Part shown: positions 48,627 through 57,192 of the stretch, piece by piece
Layout of the letters: each line of letters begins with the position of its first letter
Numbering within the stretch: the first letter of the stretch is position 1
Assembly: GCF_011317445.1 (NCBI RefSeq)
Contig: NZ_JAAAPL010000007.1
Span: forward strand, 19,090 to 83,089
Length of the DNA stretch: 64,000 nucleotides
From: Chelativorans multitrophicus
GTDB taxonomy: Bacteria > Pseudomonadota > Alphaproteobacteria > Rhizobiales > Rhizobiaceae
Direction: 5' to 3'
The notes under the pieces: model-generated
What the model was told of the DNA's origin: nothing
Database searches by the model: none
What the model saw: the letters and a program-made list of their open reading frames with translations, nothing else
Position numbers and translations under genes: made by a program

Positions 48627-48704
48627 TGGTGCGCTCGGCAGGGGTTTGAACCTGCAACCCTCAGATTCGAAGTCTGATGCTCTATCCAGTTGAGCTACGA
48701 GCGC
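48627..48704 (-). tRNA. tRNA-Arg (anticodon UCG)
   Basis: The minus strand reads GCGCTCGTAGCTCAACTGGA, an anticodon arm TCAGA-CTTCGAA-TCTGA (anticodon TCG), and a T arm with GGTTCAAACC. The acceptor stem GCGCTCG/CGAGCGC is followed by discriminator A and an encoded CCA (complement of 48627-48629). It is intact. Its 3-prime end faces the transfer genes, the usual orientation for a tRNA used as an integration site, though no flanking repeat was found in this window. Confidence 0.95.
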
Positions 48705-48981
48705 GGCATCCGTGCAAACTGGGCTTGCAGCACCTTGCATTCAAGTCTTCGGTGTCGATCCAACATGCAAAGTGATGTGCCATCGCGCACGTGTAAGCCC
48801 GGATTCATTCTGGCAACGTCCCGGTGAAAATGGCGTTCGACGCGTCAACGGACACCGGCACCATGTTCGGCCGGATCAACGAACGATTCCCTGGATTTGC
48901 CATGAGGCGTCGGTTACCGCCTCTTGCGTCTTGGCAGTTTCGTGGTCACACAAGGATGGGCGGAAAATGAGGAGCATTTTT

Positions 48982-49260
48982 ATGACCAGTGCCAATGAGA
49001 TCGCCGACAAGATAGCCGGCGCCCACGGTTTGACCAAGGCGCAGGCCAAGACAATCGTCGAAAGCGTATTCAAGGAGATTGCCGGCGCCGCGGCAGCTGG
49101 CGCTGAGACTTCCATCCCCGCCTTCGGCAAGTTCAAACCGAAAAAGACCGCGGCGCGCGAAGGCCGCAATCCCTCGACCGGCGCAACGATCAGGATCGCA
49201 GCTTCGACGAAACTGACCTTCACACCGGCCAAGGCGTTGAAGGATGCGCTGAACGGCTGA
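48982..49260 (+). CDS. HU-family DNA-binding protein
   Basis: A 92-residue HU/IHF-type protein. TSANEIADKIAGAHGLTKAQ and the flexible arm FKPKKTAAREGRNPSTGATI are typical. ATG 48982 has GGAG upstream; an ATG five codons earlier is possible. A nucleoid protein next to a possible attachment site could assist recombination. Confidence 0.9.
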   Translation: MTSANEIADKIAGAHGLTKAQAKTIVESVFKEIAGAAAAGAETSIPAFGKFKPKKTAAREGRNPSTGATIRIAASTKLTFTPAKALKDALNG

Positions 49261-49442
49261 CGCGCCAAGCCTACCAAGGGTCGTGCTGCGGCGCGATTGC
49301 CGCCCGTGCAGATCCGGCAGGACAATCGCATTCATCCTGGAGAAGGCAGTCTTGGCGAGAGGGTGAGCGGGCTATCGCCACCCTCCACGCTCCTTGATCG
49401 GGGCGCCAATTGCGTCCATACTGGCGGTGACGGGAAATCGAG

Positions 49443-49715
49443 ATGTTTTTCAGACGTCAGGCATCAGGCGAGCGCATCGTCGCGGTTGCCGTGCAGTTGG
49501 ATGAGTTCGTGTTGTCGCTGCCTGCACCGGCACGACACGAGGATCTGTATGCCGGCGTTCATAGGGCGACTGGCGCACTGCCGACCCCCGACCAGCAAGG
49601 CTTCCTGACAAGCAAGGGGCGTTTCGTGAAGCGCCATGCTGCGCGTGACATTGCGATTGCCGCGGGGCAGGCCGATCGCGACTGTCTCCTGCTGACCAGC
49701 CAACACCTCTGGTAA
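49443..49715 (+). CDS. Conserved small protein of unknown function
   Basis: A 90-residue protein. The pattern VAVQLDEFVLSLPAPARHED and PDQQGFLTSKGRFVKRHAARDIAI resembles small phage- and element-borne proteins that read QGFL-T-x-GxFVxRxxAxxIA. Function unknown. No strong ribosome site is seen before ATG 49443. Confidence 0.55.
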   Translation: MFFRRQASGERIVAVAVQLDEFVLSLPAPARHEDLYAGVHRATGALPTPDQQGFLTSKGRFVKRHAARDIAIAAGQADRDCLLLTSQHLW

Positions 49716-49960
49716 AGTCGCTATACGGCCCAGGCTGAAGGGGAGCGTCGGCCCGTTTCGTCGACGGATCACAGGGTCGGCGCGCCGCAGGCGCTTTTGC
49801 ATTCGCTCGACACGGAGGCCCGGCATCCGGCCACGAGGTGTGACGCACATCCTTGCCACCGCCCGCCTCCGCCGAAATATCACTGGCATGAATCGATCGC
49901 AGCATATCCGATTCATGGAAGTCCTTGAAACGCACGGACAGGCGTAATGGACAAGATGGA

Positions 49961-50271
49961 ATGCTCGACCCTGATGCCGATCCCATCCTGCTCAACCGTG
50001 TCGACCCGGCGCGCAAAATGGCGCGCCATTATCGTGTCGCGATCGAGCCGACCTCTTCGGCTGGTCGGCAGTGGTGCGTGACCGGGGCCGCGTCGGACGC
50101 TCCACCCGCCGGCGTCTCGATCTCTATGACGAGACCGGTCAAGCGCTCTCGGCAGCCCACAGGCTGCTGCGACAAACTGCGCTGAGGCTATGTGTTGTCG
50201 AAGATACCGGTCGGTCGGGGCCGCGCCGCGTGAACGGAAGGCGGCCCGGTCGATCGGTCCGCCTCGCATGA
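49961..50271 (+). pseudogene. WGR-domain protein gene with a frameshift
   Basis: ATG 49961 reads MLDPDADPILLNRVDPARKM and then ARHYRVAIEPT. After one missing base near 50053 it continues LFGWSAVVRDRGRVGRSTRR, then RLDLYDETGQALSAAHRLL. This is a WGR domain (usually 80-100 residues, linked to nucleic-acid processes) broken by a single-base deletion, or a sequencing error. Confidence 0.65.
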
Positions 50272-50280
50272 GGCGAGGAA

Positions 50281-50306
50281 AGGTGCCTCCTATGAAGGAG
50301 GCACCT
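50281..50306. terminator. 11-bp perfect hairpin
   Basis: AGGTGCCTCCT pairs perfectly with AGGAGGCACCT around ATGA, overlapping the stop of the split ELRAELR gene. A smaller hairpin (CGCCTC-GCAT-GAGGCG) lies just left. It probably ended transcription of the small gene before the transposon split it. Confidence 0.5.
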
Positions 50307-50415
50307 CGTCGCGCCCGACCTCGTCGAGCCAGGCTTCGTATTCGGCCAGGGCTTCGTCGAGGGCCGCCTTGATCTCGCGGTATTCGTCGCGGTCGCAGCA
50401 GTTCCTGAGTTCCGC
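50290..50415 (-). pseudogene. 3-prime half of a small ELRAELR gene split by the transposon
   Basis: Forty-one codons reading AELRNCCDRDEYREIKAALD and EALAEYEAWLDEVGRDEVPP plus S, ended by TAG, without any start codon. An in-frame TAA lies inside the transposon end. The missing 5-prime half (MLLEQHIEELRA) is at 56445-56480, exactly beyond the other transposon end. Joined, they give about 52 residues homologous to the protein at 50490-50663. Confidence 0.7.
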
Positions 50416-50418
50416 GCG

Positions 50419-50432
50419 TTATCCTGACAGTC
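50419..50432 (+). repeat. Left terminal inverted repeat of the trio transposon
   Basis: TTATCCTGACAGTC, inverted partner at 56431-56444 with one mismatch. Confidence 0.75.
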
Positions 50433-50455
50433 AAGCCGATTTATCGAAACATCGT

Positions 50456-50482
50456 GAGGAAGGGCGCAAAGCGCCCTTCCTC
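50456..50482. terminator. 12-bp perfect hairpin inside the transposon end
   Basis: GAGGAAGGGCGC pairs perfectly with GCGCCCTTCCTC around AAA, 8 bp from the stop of the ELRAELR gene. It should act as terminator and may insulate the transposon. Confidence 0.65.
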
Positions 50483-50489
50483 TTCTTTC

Positions 50490-50663
50490 TTATTCGAGTT
50501 CCGCGAGAAAGATGTCGATATAGCGCGCGAAATGCTCGTCCTCGGCCTGAGCCTTTGCAATCAGAGCAGCCAGCTCGGCTTTGGCAGCGGCACGTTCTTT
50601 CTTCGTGAAATAGCAGTGGCGAAGCTCGGCGCGCAATTCGATGATTTGATCCATAGTGGTCAT
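50490..50663 (-). CDS. Small ELRAELR protein carried by the transposon
   Basis: A 57-residue helical protein, MTTMDQIIELRAELRHCYFT then KKERAAAKAELAALIAKAQA and so on, ending LAELE. ATG 50663 has GGAG nine bases upstream; an ATG at 50678 lacks one. It is a paralogue of the gene split by this transposon: compare ELRAELRHCYFTKKERAAAK with ELRAELRNCCDRDEYREIKA. Function unknown. Confidence 0.65.
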   Translation of the reverse strand: MTTMDQIIELRAELRHCYFTKKERAAAKAELAALIAKAQAEDEHFARYIDIFLAELE

Positions 50664-50678
50664 GTTGATCGTCTCCAT

Positions 50679-50889
50679 TTTGATGACGTCAACGAGGCCA
50701 CGAGCGCACGAAGCGCGTGTCAGGGAGCGCGAAGCGACCGGCGGAGCCGGCGAGTGGGGGAACCGAAATGCGATAGCATTTTGGGGGGACCGCTCGTCCT
50801 TGACACGTGCTGAGCAGCCGTAGAATGGGACGGCAGAAAGAGGAGAACCCGCGACCCCGACCAGGGGTCGCGACCGTATTCCTATGAGG
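50679..50889. other. Intergenic with terminator-like hairpins
   Basis: GCGACCCC (50856-50863) and GGGGTCGC (50868-50875 approximately) form an 8-bp hairpin just after the third recombinase gene. AAATGC-GATA-GCATTT lies near 50767. These probably separate the recombinase operon from the small gene. Confidence 0.5.
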
Positions 50890-53043
50890 TCATCCGCTTG
50901 CACCCTGGCTGTCGGATAAAACCTTCTCGATCCTGCGCAAGTCTTCGGCGACAGCAAGCCGCTGCAGTTCCGCCAGCCTCTTCTCCCTAAGGATTGCCCT
51001 GGCGTTCTCAGCAGCGCCTGCCCATGCGGGCCGGTGCCGAGACGTAATACACGCGTTCGGGCATCGTGTCGGCTCACACAACGAGATCAGCGGCTCGTCC
51101 TGATCGCCAGCCCCAGCGTGGCGGAGACAGACGGCAGTGGCTGGGTCGAAGAAGCAGTCGGCCAGCACGCCGACGTGAAGTGTGCGGGCCGTATCCGCCA
51201 ACAGCACACGAAGGCGAGCACGATCAGCGATCATGCCCGGGAAAGGCTGGAGCTCAGCGGCGGCATTATCCAGCGATCTGCCGATCCGTGTCGCAGCCGG
51301 ACCAGAAAGGCCCGCTCCGAGCTGACGCTCATCGAAGTAGCTCAATATGTCATCCATCTGCCCGAGGCGTCGCTCTGTCTCGACCTCGGCGCTGAAGCCC
51401 GAGCGGCTCGAGCCCGCATAGCCTTCGAAAGCTGCGACGGAGACGTGCTTGTACTGGATCATGCCGGCGATCGTGCCGAAGGGGCGATTGGCGATATGCC
51501 AGGCAATCGTCCTGCGAAACTGACGTGTCGTCAGTTGCCAGGGATGCCCATTGGGTGCGGCCGGAATGACGGGAGCATCCGCAGCCCCGAAATGTTCGTT
51601 CAGATGGTCTCGAAACTGATTCAGCCTGGTGACGATGTCCGTCGCGAGAGTTTGCTTTCGGGCACGCGCGACGAAGAGAACCGGCCACAGCGTCTTCGTG
51701 CCGCGGCGCTCGGCGGAACGGACGACAAGCCGTTCGAGCACCGATATGGCGCTCGCGACGGGCTCGATGGTGATCCACTCGGCCTCCGCACCATGCGCTT
51801 GCTTCCCCTTGTAGGCGACCGACTTCACCCGATGCCTGTCGACCAGGCCGTCTTCGCTCCTGGTGACGGACAGACAGCCGGGCCGCATGGCCTGGACCTC
51901 GCTGTCGCGCATACCGGTGAGATAGGCGCAGACGATATAGCAAGCGGCTTGCAGCATCCGTTCCTCGACCGCGAGCGCTCTCACATCAAAGCGGGAACGC
52001 CAGGGATGGCCGGTATCGGGGTCGACCGAAATCTGCGTGTCCATTCCGCCGACCTCCGTCCCCAGTTCCTGAGCCGCGGCCTGAACGGTCCATCGCACGT
52101 CATTATTGGGTTGGCCGACGGCAGATCGTTGGAGATTGGCGTCGGCACCGATATGCAGATAGATCAGATGCCAGTTCACGGGTGGCCCTGACTCCGCAGG
52201 TGATGCCGGCCCACCGATTCTGACCGGCCATACCGGAATGCCGCGGCCTTGCCGTCGGCGTTCATCGAGATAGGCATTCAGGCGGGCCTGGCGGCGCGCG
52301 CGCCGTGCGTTTCGAGGCGCCAGCGCGTCCCCGGCAACCAGCATCCTGTGACCATCCTCGAGCGCCCGCAACTCGTTGCGCGCCGCGAGAATATCGGGCG
52401 CAAACACCGTGACGTATTTGAGTGACCAGGCAAGCAGTGGCCGGATAATCTCCTCGGGAATGCGAGGCGTCCGGTTCTCTTCGACGGAGAAACGATACCC
52501 TGCAACCTCCGCGGGCCGGCGGCCGCGCCACGGCTCGAAGGGCAGCTTCGCCACGGATAAATGGTTGCGAAAGGCATAGAGGTCGAAAACGATCCCCAGC
52601 CACTGGGTGACAATGATCGGCCGGCGTCCATCGCGGAGAGACCTGGCGAAGCGGTCGAGCAAAGCCTGATTGGCGCTGTCAAGATCGCAAGTCCCGCACT
52701 CGGCCTTGACGAAATTGAAAAAGGTCAGCGCGAAACGAAAGAGGCGACGGACGCTGACCGGAGGCGCCCTCATCTTGTACCCCGGCAGATCGGTGTTCAG
52801 GCGCACATAAAGATAGTCGCGAATGGCGGCCGCAATGGCTGGGTCGTCAATGGCATCAAAGTCTACCCTGGTATCGGAGCGACGGACATTCTCCCGAAAA
52901 ACCGCCGGCCCTAAATCCCATTGAGCATCACCATATCGCGACAGACAGGACCTGTCGAAACCAGCGTGCAGTGGCGCCGTCGCCAGAACCGGCCGGTCGT
53001 CCGTGACTGCTATGGCGGTGTAGGAGGATGTTGCGGACTTCAA
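50890..53043 (-). CDS. Third tyrosine recombinase of the trio (717 residues)
   Basis: A large tyrosine-recombinase-fold protein. The catalytic segment contains AYLTGMRDSEVQAMRPG (Arg I), TTRQFRRTIAWH (second Arg region) and QYKHVSVAAFEGYAG (His and Tyr region). The C-terminus has a cysteine cluster, CFFDPATAVC and CEPTRCPNACIT, likely zinc-binding. It overlaps the second recombinase gene by ATGA. It probably acts with the other two in cutting and joining the transposon ends. Confidence 0.85.
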   Translation of the reverse strand: MKSATSSYTAIAVTDDRPVLATAPLHAGFDRSCLSRYGDAQWDLGPAVFRENVRRSDTRVDFDAIDDPAIAAAIRDYLYVRLNTDLPGYKMRAPPVSVRRLFRFALTFFNFVKAECGTCDLDSANQALLDRFARSLRDGRRPIIVTQWLGIVFDLYAFRNHLSVAKLPFEPWRGRRPAEVAGYRFSVEENRTPRIPEEIIRPLLAWSLKYVTVFAPDILAARNELRALEDGHRMLVAGDALAPRNARRARRQARLNAYLDERRRQGRGIPVWPVRIGGPASPAESGPPVNWHLIYLHIGADANLQRSAVGQPNNDVRWTVQAAAQELGTEVGGMDTQISVDPDTGHPWRSRFDVRALAVEERMLQAACYIVCAYLTGMRDSEVQAMRPGCLSVTRSEDGLVDRHRVKSVAYKGKQAHGAEAEWITIEPVASAISVLERLVVRSAERRGTKTLWPVLFVARARKQTLATDIVTRLNQFRDHLNEHFGAADAPVIPAAPNGHPWQLTTRQFRRTIAWHIANRPFGTIAGMIQYKHVSVAAFEGYAGSSRSGFSAEVETERRLGQMDDILSYFDERQLGAGLSGPAATRIGRSLDNAAAELQPFPGMIADRARLRVLLADTARTLHVGVLADCFFDPATAVCLRHAGAGDQDEPLISLCEPTRCPNACITSRHRPAWAGAAENARAILREKRLAELQRLAVAEDLRRIEKVLSDSQGASG

Positions 53044-54842
53044 AGTGACACCTCCGGCGGCAAGTAAACCGAAACCGGTTCTCTGGCGAGTTCACGACGC
53101 GCCTCCTCGACGGTCGCCGCGCTGAAAGCTGGAAGAATATGCCCGGTGATGCGGGCATGCGCGGCTGCGAACTTCATCGGCCAATGGCTGGAGGAGAGCG
53201 AAATACGCTGTTCTTCGAGGAACCTGAGAAAGGACAGGATCGCGGGGAGCTTGCGGGCGGTGATGACCGCGTTCGGGCATTCGAGGCAGCCCCAGAACGG
53301 CAACGAGCAAGGCGAACCGGGTGCGGCATAAGGGCTGGAAAAGAAGCCGCCACAGCTCGCCAACCATACATCTTGCTCTCCATCGAGGAGTGAGATCGGA
53401 TCGCTCCCCGCTGGCGCGGCGACTGAAGCAGCGACGGGGTCATCGCGCCAGGTATCCTCCTTCTCCGGCGTCAGGATGATCGGCGACATGGCCGATGTGA
53501 CCGCCTCATTGAAGGCGTCGGCGATCGTAGTCTCGTGAAGCGGCCTGAGTGCAGGAATATCGGCATAGTGCCGAGAAGCCACTTCCCGCGTGTGGCCGAC
53601 GGCAAAGCGCGTCATGTGCCCCTCGGTCTTCAGATACCAGAGTGCCTTATGCGTTTTGCGAAGACGCGAAAGCACCAAATGAAGCGGCCGTCCACCATCA
53701 TCGAGAATATTGTGCTCTCTTGTCCATGCCGCGGTGAGAGACTGCGTGTCTTTTAGCCCGGATCTCAGCCCTCCGAGCCCGTAATGCAGCCAAAGACAAT
53801 CGCTTGGTCGGTGCTTGCGGGCGGCGGCCGTCACGGCAATGATCTGTCGGATGAGCCCGCCCGGCGTTCGCGGCCCGCCATCCCGCACACGAAGCGTCTT
53901 GTGCTCTGCACCGCGCGCTCGGAGTTTGACGTAAGCGATCTCGACCGTGCTGTTTGCCGGATTCTGGAGACATTCGACGGTCAAGGTCTTGCAGCATTCG
54001 ATCTCCAGACCGGTGTCGAGCGCCAGAAGCACCAGCAGCGGAACGACCTCCTGCGAGGTCAGATAGTGCCATTCGTGAAGCTGGTGACAAAAGTTCTGTG
54101 ACGAGAGACCCCGCACCCTTCGGGCGTGCAGGAGAGCTTTGTATTTGCGATCGGTATGAAGGAGAATGCCTCTCGCATCGATGTGTGCATGCACGCGGTC
54201 TTCCAAGACCTTGAGTTCGGGGTCCGTGGCCACCGGCCTGGGCTCACGAAAGCGCCGGAAGATACGTCCGATATCCGCACGGGCTGCATCGCGAAGCTGA
54301 CGCGCAATATAGGGACTGTAGGCGTCCCGGGGATGCGAGGGCGGTATCGGCCTCAACGTCGTATAGGCCAGGCGGTCGCGCAGCGTAGCGGAAAAGATGG
54401 TCGTTCCTTCAGCGGCAATCTCTCGCAGGGCCACGATGACCTTCGTCAAGATGGTCAGCAGGTGGATTGGCGACTTACCGTTTGCCGCCAACCAGGCCTC
54501 GAAGCCATCAATGTGGCGCGCCTGAAGGAGTCCGGGGACATCAGGCACGTCGCCGGCCTCGGCCAAATAGGTGAGAAACAGCGGCAGGGTCCGGGTATAG
54601 GCCGCCACAGTCGATCTGACGGACAGACGCCCGCCAAGACCGGCCAGCCGGCGCAGCGCACGGGCGAATGCAAGCGCGAGCCAACGCGGCATCAGGCGCG
54701 TATAGTCGACCAGGACCTCGCCGCCGTCTTGCGTCTGAATGTTGAACCGCAGACCCGATATCGCCTTTGTCTGTCCCTGTGGTGAACCAGCGAGTTCGCG
54801 ACCGAACGTGACAGGTTGGCCTTTGCGAGGACGAAGGCTCAT
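53040..54842 (-). CDS. Second tyrosine recombinase of the trio (600 residues)
   Basis: A TnpB-like recombinase. The C-terminal half has LLALDTGLEIECCKTL where Arg I would be expected, then LSRLRKTHKAL and AVGHTREVASRHYAD (His and Tyr). The first catalytic arginine therefore seems to be missing. A C-terminal CSLPFWGCLECPNAVIT cluster matches the one in the third recombinase. It overlaps both neighbours by ATGA, so the three proteins are translationally coupled. Confidence 0.85.
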   Translation of the reverse strand: MSLRPRKGQPVTFGRELAGSPQGQTKAISGLRFNIQTQDGGEVLVDYTRLMPRWLALAFARALRRLAGLGGRLSVRSTVAAYTRTLPLFLTYLAEAGDVPDVPGLLQARHIDGFEAWLAANGKSPIHLLTILTKVIVALREIAAEGTTIFSATLRDRLAYTTLRPIPPSHPRDAYSPYIARQLRDAARADIGRIFRRFREPRPVATDPELKVLEDRVHAHIDARGILLHTDRKYKALLHARRVRGLSSQNFCHQLHEWHYLTSQEVVPLLVLLALDTGLEIECCKTLTVECLQNPANSTVEIAYVKLRARGAEHKTLRVRDGGPRTPGGLIRQIIAVTAAARKHRPSDCLWLHYGLGGLRSGLKDTQSLTAAWTREHNILDDGGRPLHLVLSRLRKTHKALWYLKTEGHMTRFAVGHTREVASRHYADIPALRPLHETTIADAFNEAVTSAMSPIILTPEKEDTWRDDPVAASVAAPAGSDPISLLDGEQDVWLASCGGFFSSPYAAPGSPCSLPFWGCLECPNAVITARKLPAILSFLRFLEEQRISLSSSHWPMKFAAAHARITGHILPAFSAATVEEARRELAREPVSVYLPPEVSL

Positions 54843-56278
54843 AGCCGGCTCCCGCTTGGCAGCAGGGCGAGCAGTTCGGCGACAGCCGTATCGACAGTAT
54901 CGGCGCGCGTGGCGATATGATCGAGGTAGAGGGAAGTAGTCTCCAGGCTCGCATGCCCGAGAAGCCGCTGCACCTGCTGAAGAGGATCACCGAGCAGCCT
55001 GCGGTAACCTTCTGCGGGTCCGGCGGAAATTGCCGACGCTGCGCCTTCGAGTTGGCGCTGGATGAGCATCGCGAGCATATGGACCGCAAAGGTATGACGA
55101 AGCTGATGCGGGCTGATGTTGATTGGAAATCCGTTCGCCCGGCAGCGACGGCAGGCACGGGCGAACGCAACCTCCCAGGAGTTTGGGCACACCGGCTGAC
55201 CGACCTCGGTCAGCCACAGCACCGCCGGCTCGATGGGTGCATTGTCTGGATCACAGATGACGAGGCGCTCTCGTTCCGCCGGCGAGAAGATCTCCAACGG
55301 AACAGTTCGTCCGTCGGCAAGCGCAACGTTGGTCGAGCCGACAACCGGTCGGCGAACAAAGATCGGCCGCTCCATCGAGCCCCAGCCTTGCCGGGCCTTG
55401 AACTTCGCCGCAGCATGCGCGCGTTCCACGCGAATGTAGGTTCGGAGCCGCTGAAGCAACCCGTCAGGAACAAGGATGGCCCGGCCGCGCTCGCCTTTGG
55501 TAAGACCTGCGGGTAGATTGAACCATGTCTGCCGGATCGCGGAACCGGACGTCGGCAGGGCATCGACTTCGAACGCCAGGAGAAACGAGGCTTCTTCGAG
55601 CCTCAAGCCGGTTACCACCAGCATCTCCGCAAACAGCGCGTTGCGAAGTCCATTCCTGTCGCGAGCACCAGGCCGCTCGGCTCCGTCAGGAGCAAGGCCA
55701 CGCAGCCCTACATCGCGAAACCTTCGAAAATCCTCGAGCGTGACGAAACGAATATCGGATCGCTTTACCCGTCGTTCGAACGCATCGTTGCGCACGACAA
55801 TCTGACCTTGGCCTCGCGTACGATTGCGACGCCAGACCTCTCGATGCGAGAACGGGCTGGAAGAGAGAAGCTCCTCGCGCACTCCCCACTCATAAAGCTT
55901 GTCTATTGCCGCGACGGAGCGGTTCCATGATGCCGCCGATATCCGGCTACCGGGTTCGGCCCTTCGACGTGCGCGATGGAAGGCCTCAACGTCCTCGCGA
56001 TCAGCCTTCCAGACCGTCTTGTCGCGGGCATCGGCAAGGAATCGCAACCAAACGGTGACGTCGTAGCCGTAGGCGCGGAGAGAATGACGGGAGCGGACGC
56101 CGTTGAGGGGCAGATCGAGGAAGAAGCGATCGACATCAGGATCGTATAGCGCCCCGTCCCGGAGGATCAGCGGGACATGGGCGTCAAGGCCTTCCGCTGA
56201 TCTCCGCTCCTGAATGGTGATGCTTGAAGCTGCGATTACATTGTCCACAAGTTGTTCAACCTTCCCCCGGACCCCCAT
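54839..56278 (-). CDS. First tyrosine recombinase of the trio (479 residues)
   Basis: A complete tyrosine recombinase: SAM-like N-terminal domain (HSLRAYGYDVTVWLRFL), then R226 (VTGLRLEEAS), H391 and R394 (HQLRHTFAVH), H442 (LLGHASLETT) and Y451 (SLYLDHI). It is the most canonical of the three and probably makes the cleavage. The start ATG 56278 lies in the loop of a hairpin (CCCCGGA/TCCGGGG). Confidence 0.88.
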   Translation of the reverse strand: MGVRGKVEQLVDNVIAASSITIQERRSAEGLDAHVPLILRDGALYDPDVDRFFLDLPLNGVRSRHSLRAYGYDVTVWLRFLADARDKTVWKADREDVEAFHRARRRAEPGSRISAASWNRSVAAIDKLYEWGVREELLSSSPFSHREVWRRNRTRGQGQIVVRNDAFERRVKRSDIRFVTLEDFRRFRDVGLRGLAPDGAERPGARDRNGLRNALFAEMLVVTGLRLEEASFLLAFEVDALPTSGSAIRQTWFNLPAGLTKGERGRAILVPDGLLQRLRTYIRVERAHAAAKFKARQGWGSMERPIFVRRPVVGSTNVALADGRTVPLEIFSPAERERLVICDPDNAPIEPAVLWLTEVGQPVCPNSWEVAFARACRRCRANGFPINISPHQLRHTFAVHMLAMLIQRQLEGAASAISAGPAEGYRRLLGDPLQQVQRLLGHASLETTSLYLDHIATRADTVDTAVAELLALLPSGSRL

Positions 56279-56284
56279 CCGGGG
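56264..56284 (-). promoter_or_regulatory. Hairpin enclosing the start codon of the first recombinase
   Basis: On the minus strand CCCCGGA-N6-TCCGGGG folds with the ATG at its stem-loop border. It could hide the start codon and keep recombinase synthesis low. Confidence 0.45.
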
Positions 56285-56430
56285 AGCCCAGCATCAACGA
56301 AGGAGTTCAACTTGCCCGGCGCTATCCAGGCCGGCCTCCGCCAGCTATTTGGGAGCGCTGCGGCCGGCCTGGATAACGCCTCCGTCAGTCCTGTTGCATC
56401 GACGTCAGCAAGACACTGGGAGTCGGTGCA

Positions 56431-56444
56431 GACTGTCAAGATAA
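56431..56444 (-). repeat. Right terminal inverted repeat of the trio transposon
   Basis: Reads TTATCTTGACAGTC on the minus strand, matching 50419-50432 with one mismatch. Confidence 0.75.
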
Positions 56445-56480
56445 GGCCCGCAGTTCCTCGATATGTTGTTCGAGCAGCAT
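56445..56480 (-). pseudogene. 5-prime half of the split ELRAELR gene
   Basis: ATG 56480 has AGGAG six bases upstream and reads MLLEQHIEELRA, where the transposon end begins. The rest of the gene is at 50290-50415. The segment 56481-56796 holds no further gene. Confidence 0.65.
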
Positions 56481-56796
56481 CGTCGTCTCCTGTGGTTCGT
56501 GTGAAGGACGACGACGCGGGTCATGGTGGTGCGGGGTGGGTCGAGACCCGCCGGAGGTGGCTCGCGCGCGGAGGAACCGATTTTTTGACGATGCCCTCTT
56601 CCGGGCGTCGGCAAAAAATTGGAGGCGCCGCGCGGTCTCGAGGCGCCTCGTGCCGCCATGGTACGCTAGGAGGGACCGAGCAGAGCCGGTTGGGTGTCGG
56701 GTCCGGATGGCGGCGGCGGGCTCGATGCCCGTCGCCGCCATAACGAGCGCAAGAAGAGGGCCGGCCCCCGCGGTGGGGGCCGGTCTCGTCTGCGGC

Positions 56797-57120
56797 TCAG
56801 GCGGGCGGGTTCCACAGGATCACCTTCTTGTTGGGATCGTCGCCCGGCGCCGGGGCCACGTTGCCGTAGATCACGCCGAACTCCGGCGCCGAGAGCTTGA
56901 CCGAGAGATACTCCTCGCCGGTCTGCTTGGAGATACGGTTCCAGCCGGCGCCGAGTTCGAAGCCGTTGCGGCGGGCGATGATGCGGACGTCTGGTGCTTC
57001 CTCGCTGGACTTCATCGCGTTGGGAACGAGGGCGATGGGTGCGTTGACGTTGAGGGTGGTCAGCGTGCCTTCGAAGCTGCCGTCCTGCTTGGCGGTGAGG
57101 TTTGCGATCGTGGTGGCCAT
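56797..57120 (-). CDS. DUF736 family protein
   Basis: A 107-residue protein. It starts MATTIANLTAKQDGSFEGTL and has the GAGWNRISKQTGEEYLSVKL and GNVAPAPGDDPNKKVILWNP segments typical of DUF736. It is common in rhizobial plasmids and integrative elements next to DUF2493, Toprim and strawberry-notch genes, as here. Function unknown. Confidence 0.9.
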   Translation of the reverse strand: MATTIANLTAKQDGSFEGTLTTLNVNAPIALVPNAMKSSEEAPDVRIIARRNGFELGAGWNRISKQTGEEYLSVKLSAPEFGVIYGNVAPAPGDDPNKKVILWNPPA

Positions 57121-57192
57121 GGTACTTCTCCGTCGGTTGCATCGGGACCATTCCCGATGGCGCCAAAGGAGAGGCCGGACTGCTGCGGGCAG

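Larger units (their letters stand above)
50419..56444 (-). mobile_element. 6.0-kb recombinase-in-trio transposon (RIT/Tn554-like)
   Basis: The ends are TTATCCTGACAGTC (50419-50432) and, inverted, TTATCTTGACAGTC (56431-56444), a 13 of 14 match. Between them lie three overlapping tyrosine recombinase genes and one small gene. The flanks are the two halves of a single ELRAELR gene, which shows where it inserted. At most about 2 bp (GC) seems to be duplicated. Confidence 0.8.

Noticed and set aside
51034..52191. Plus-strand 385-codon frame over the third recombinase
   Set aside because: Shadow of the minus-strand recombinase, which carries catalytic motifs.
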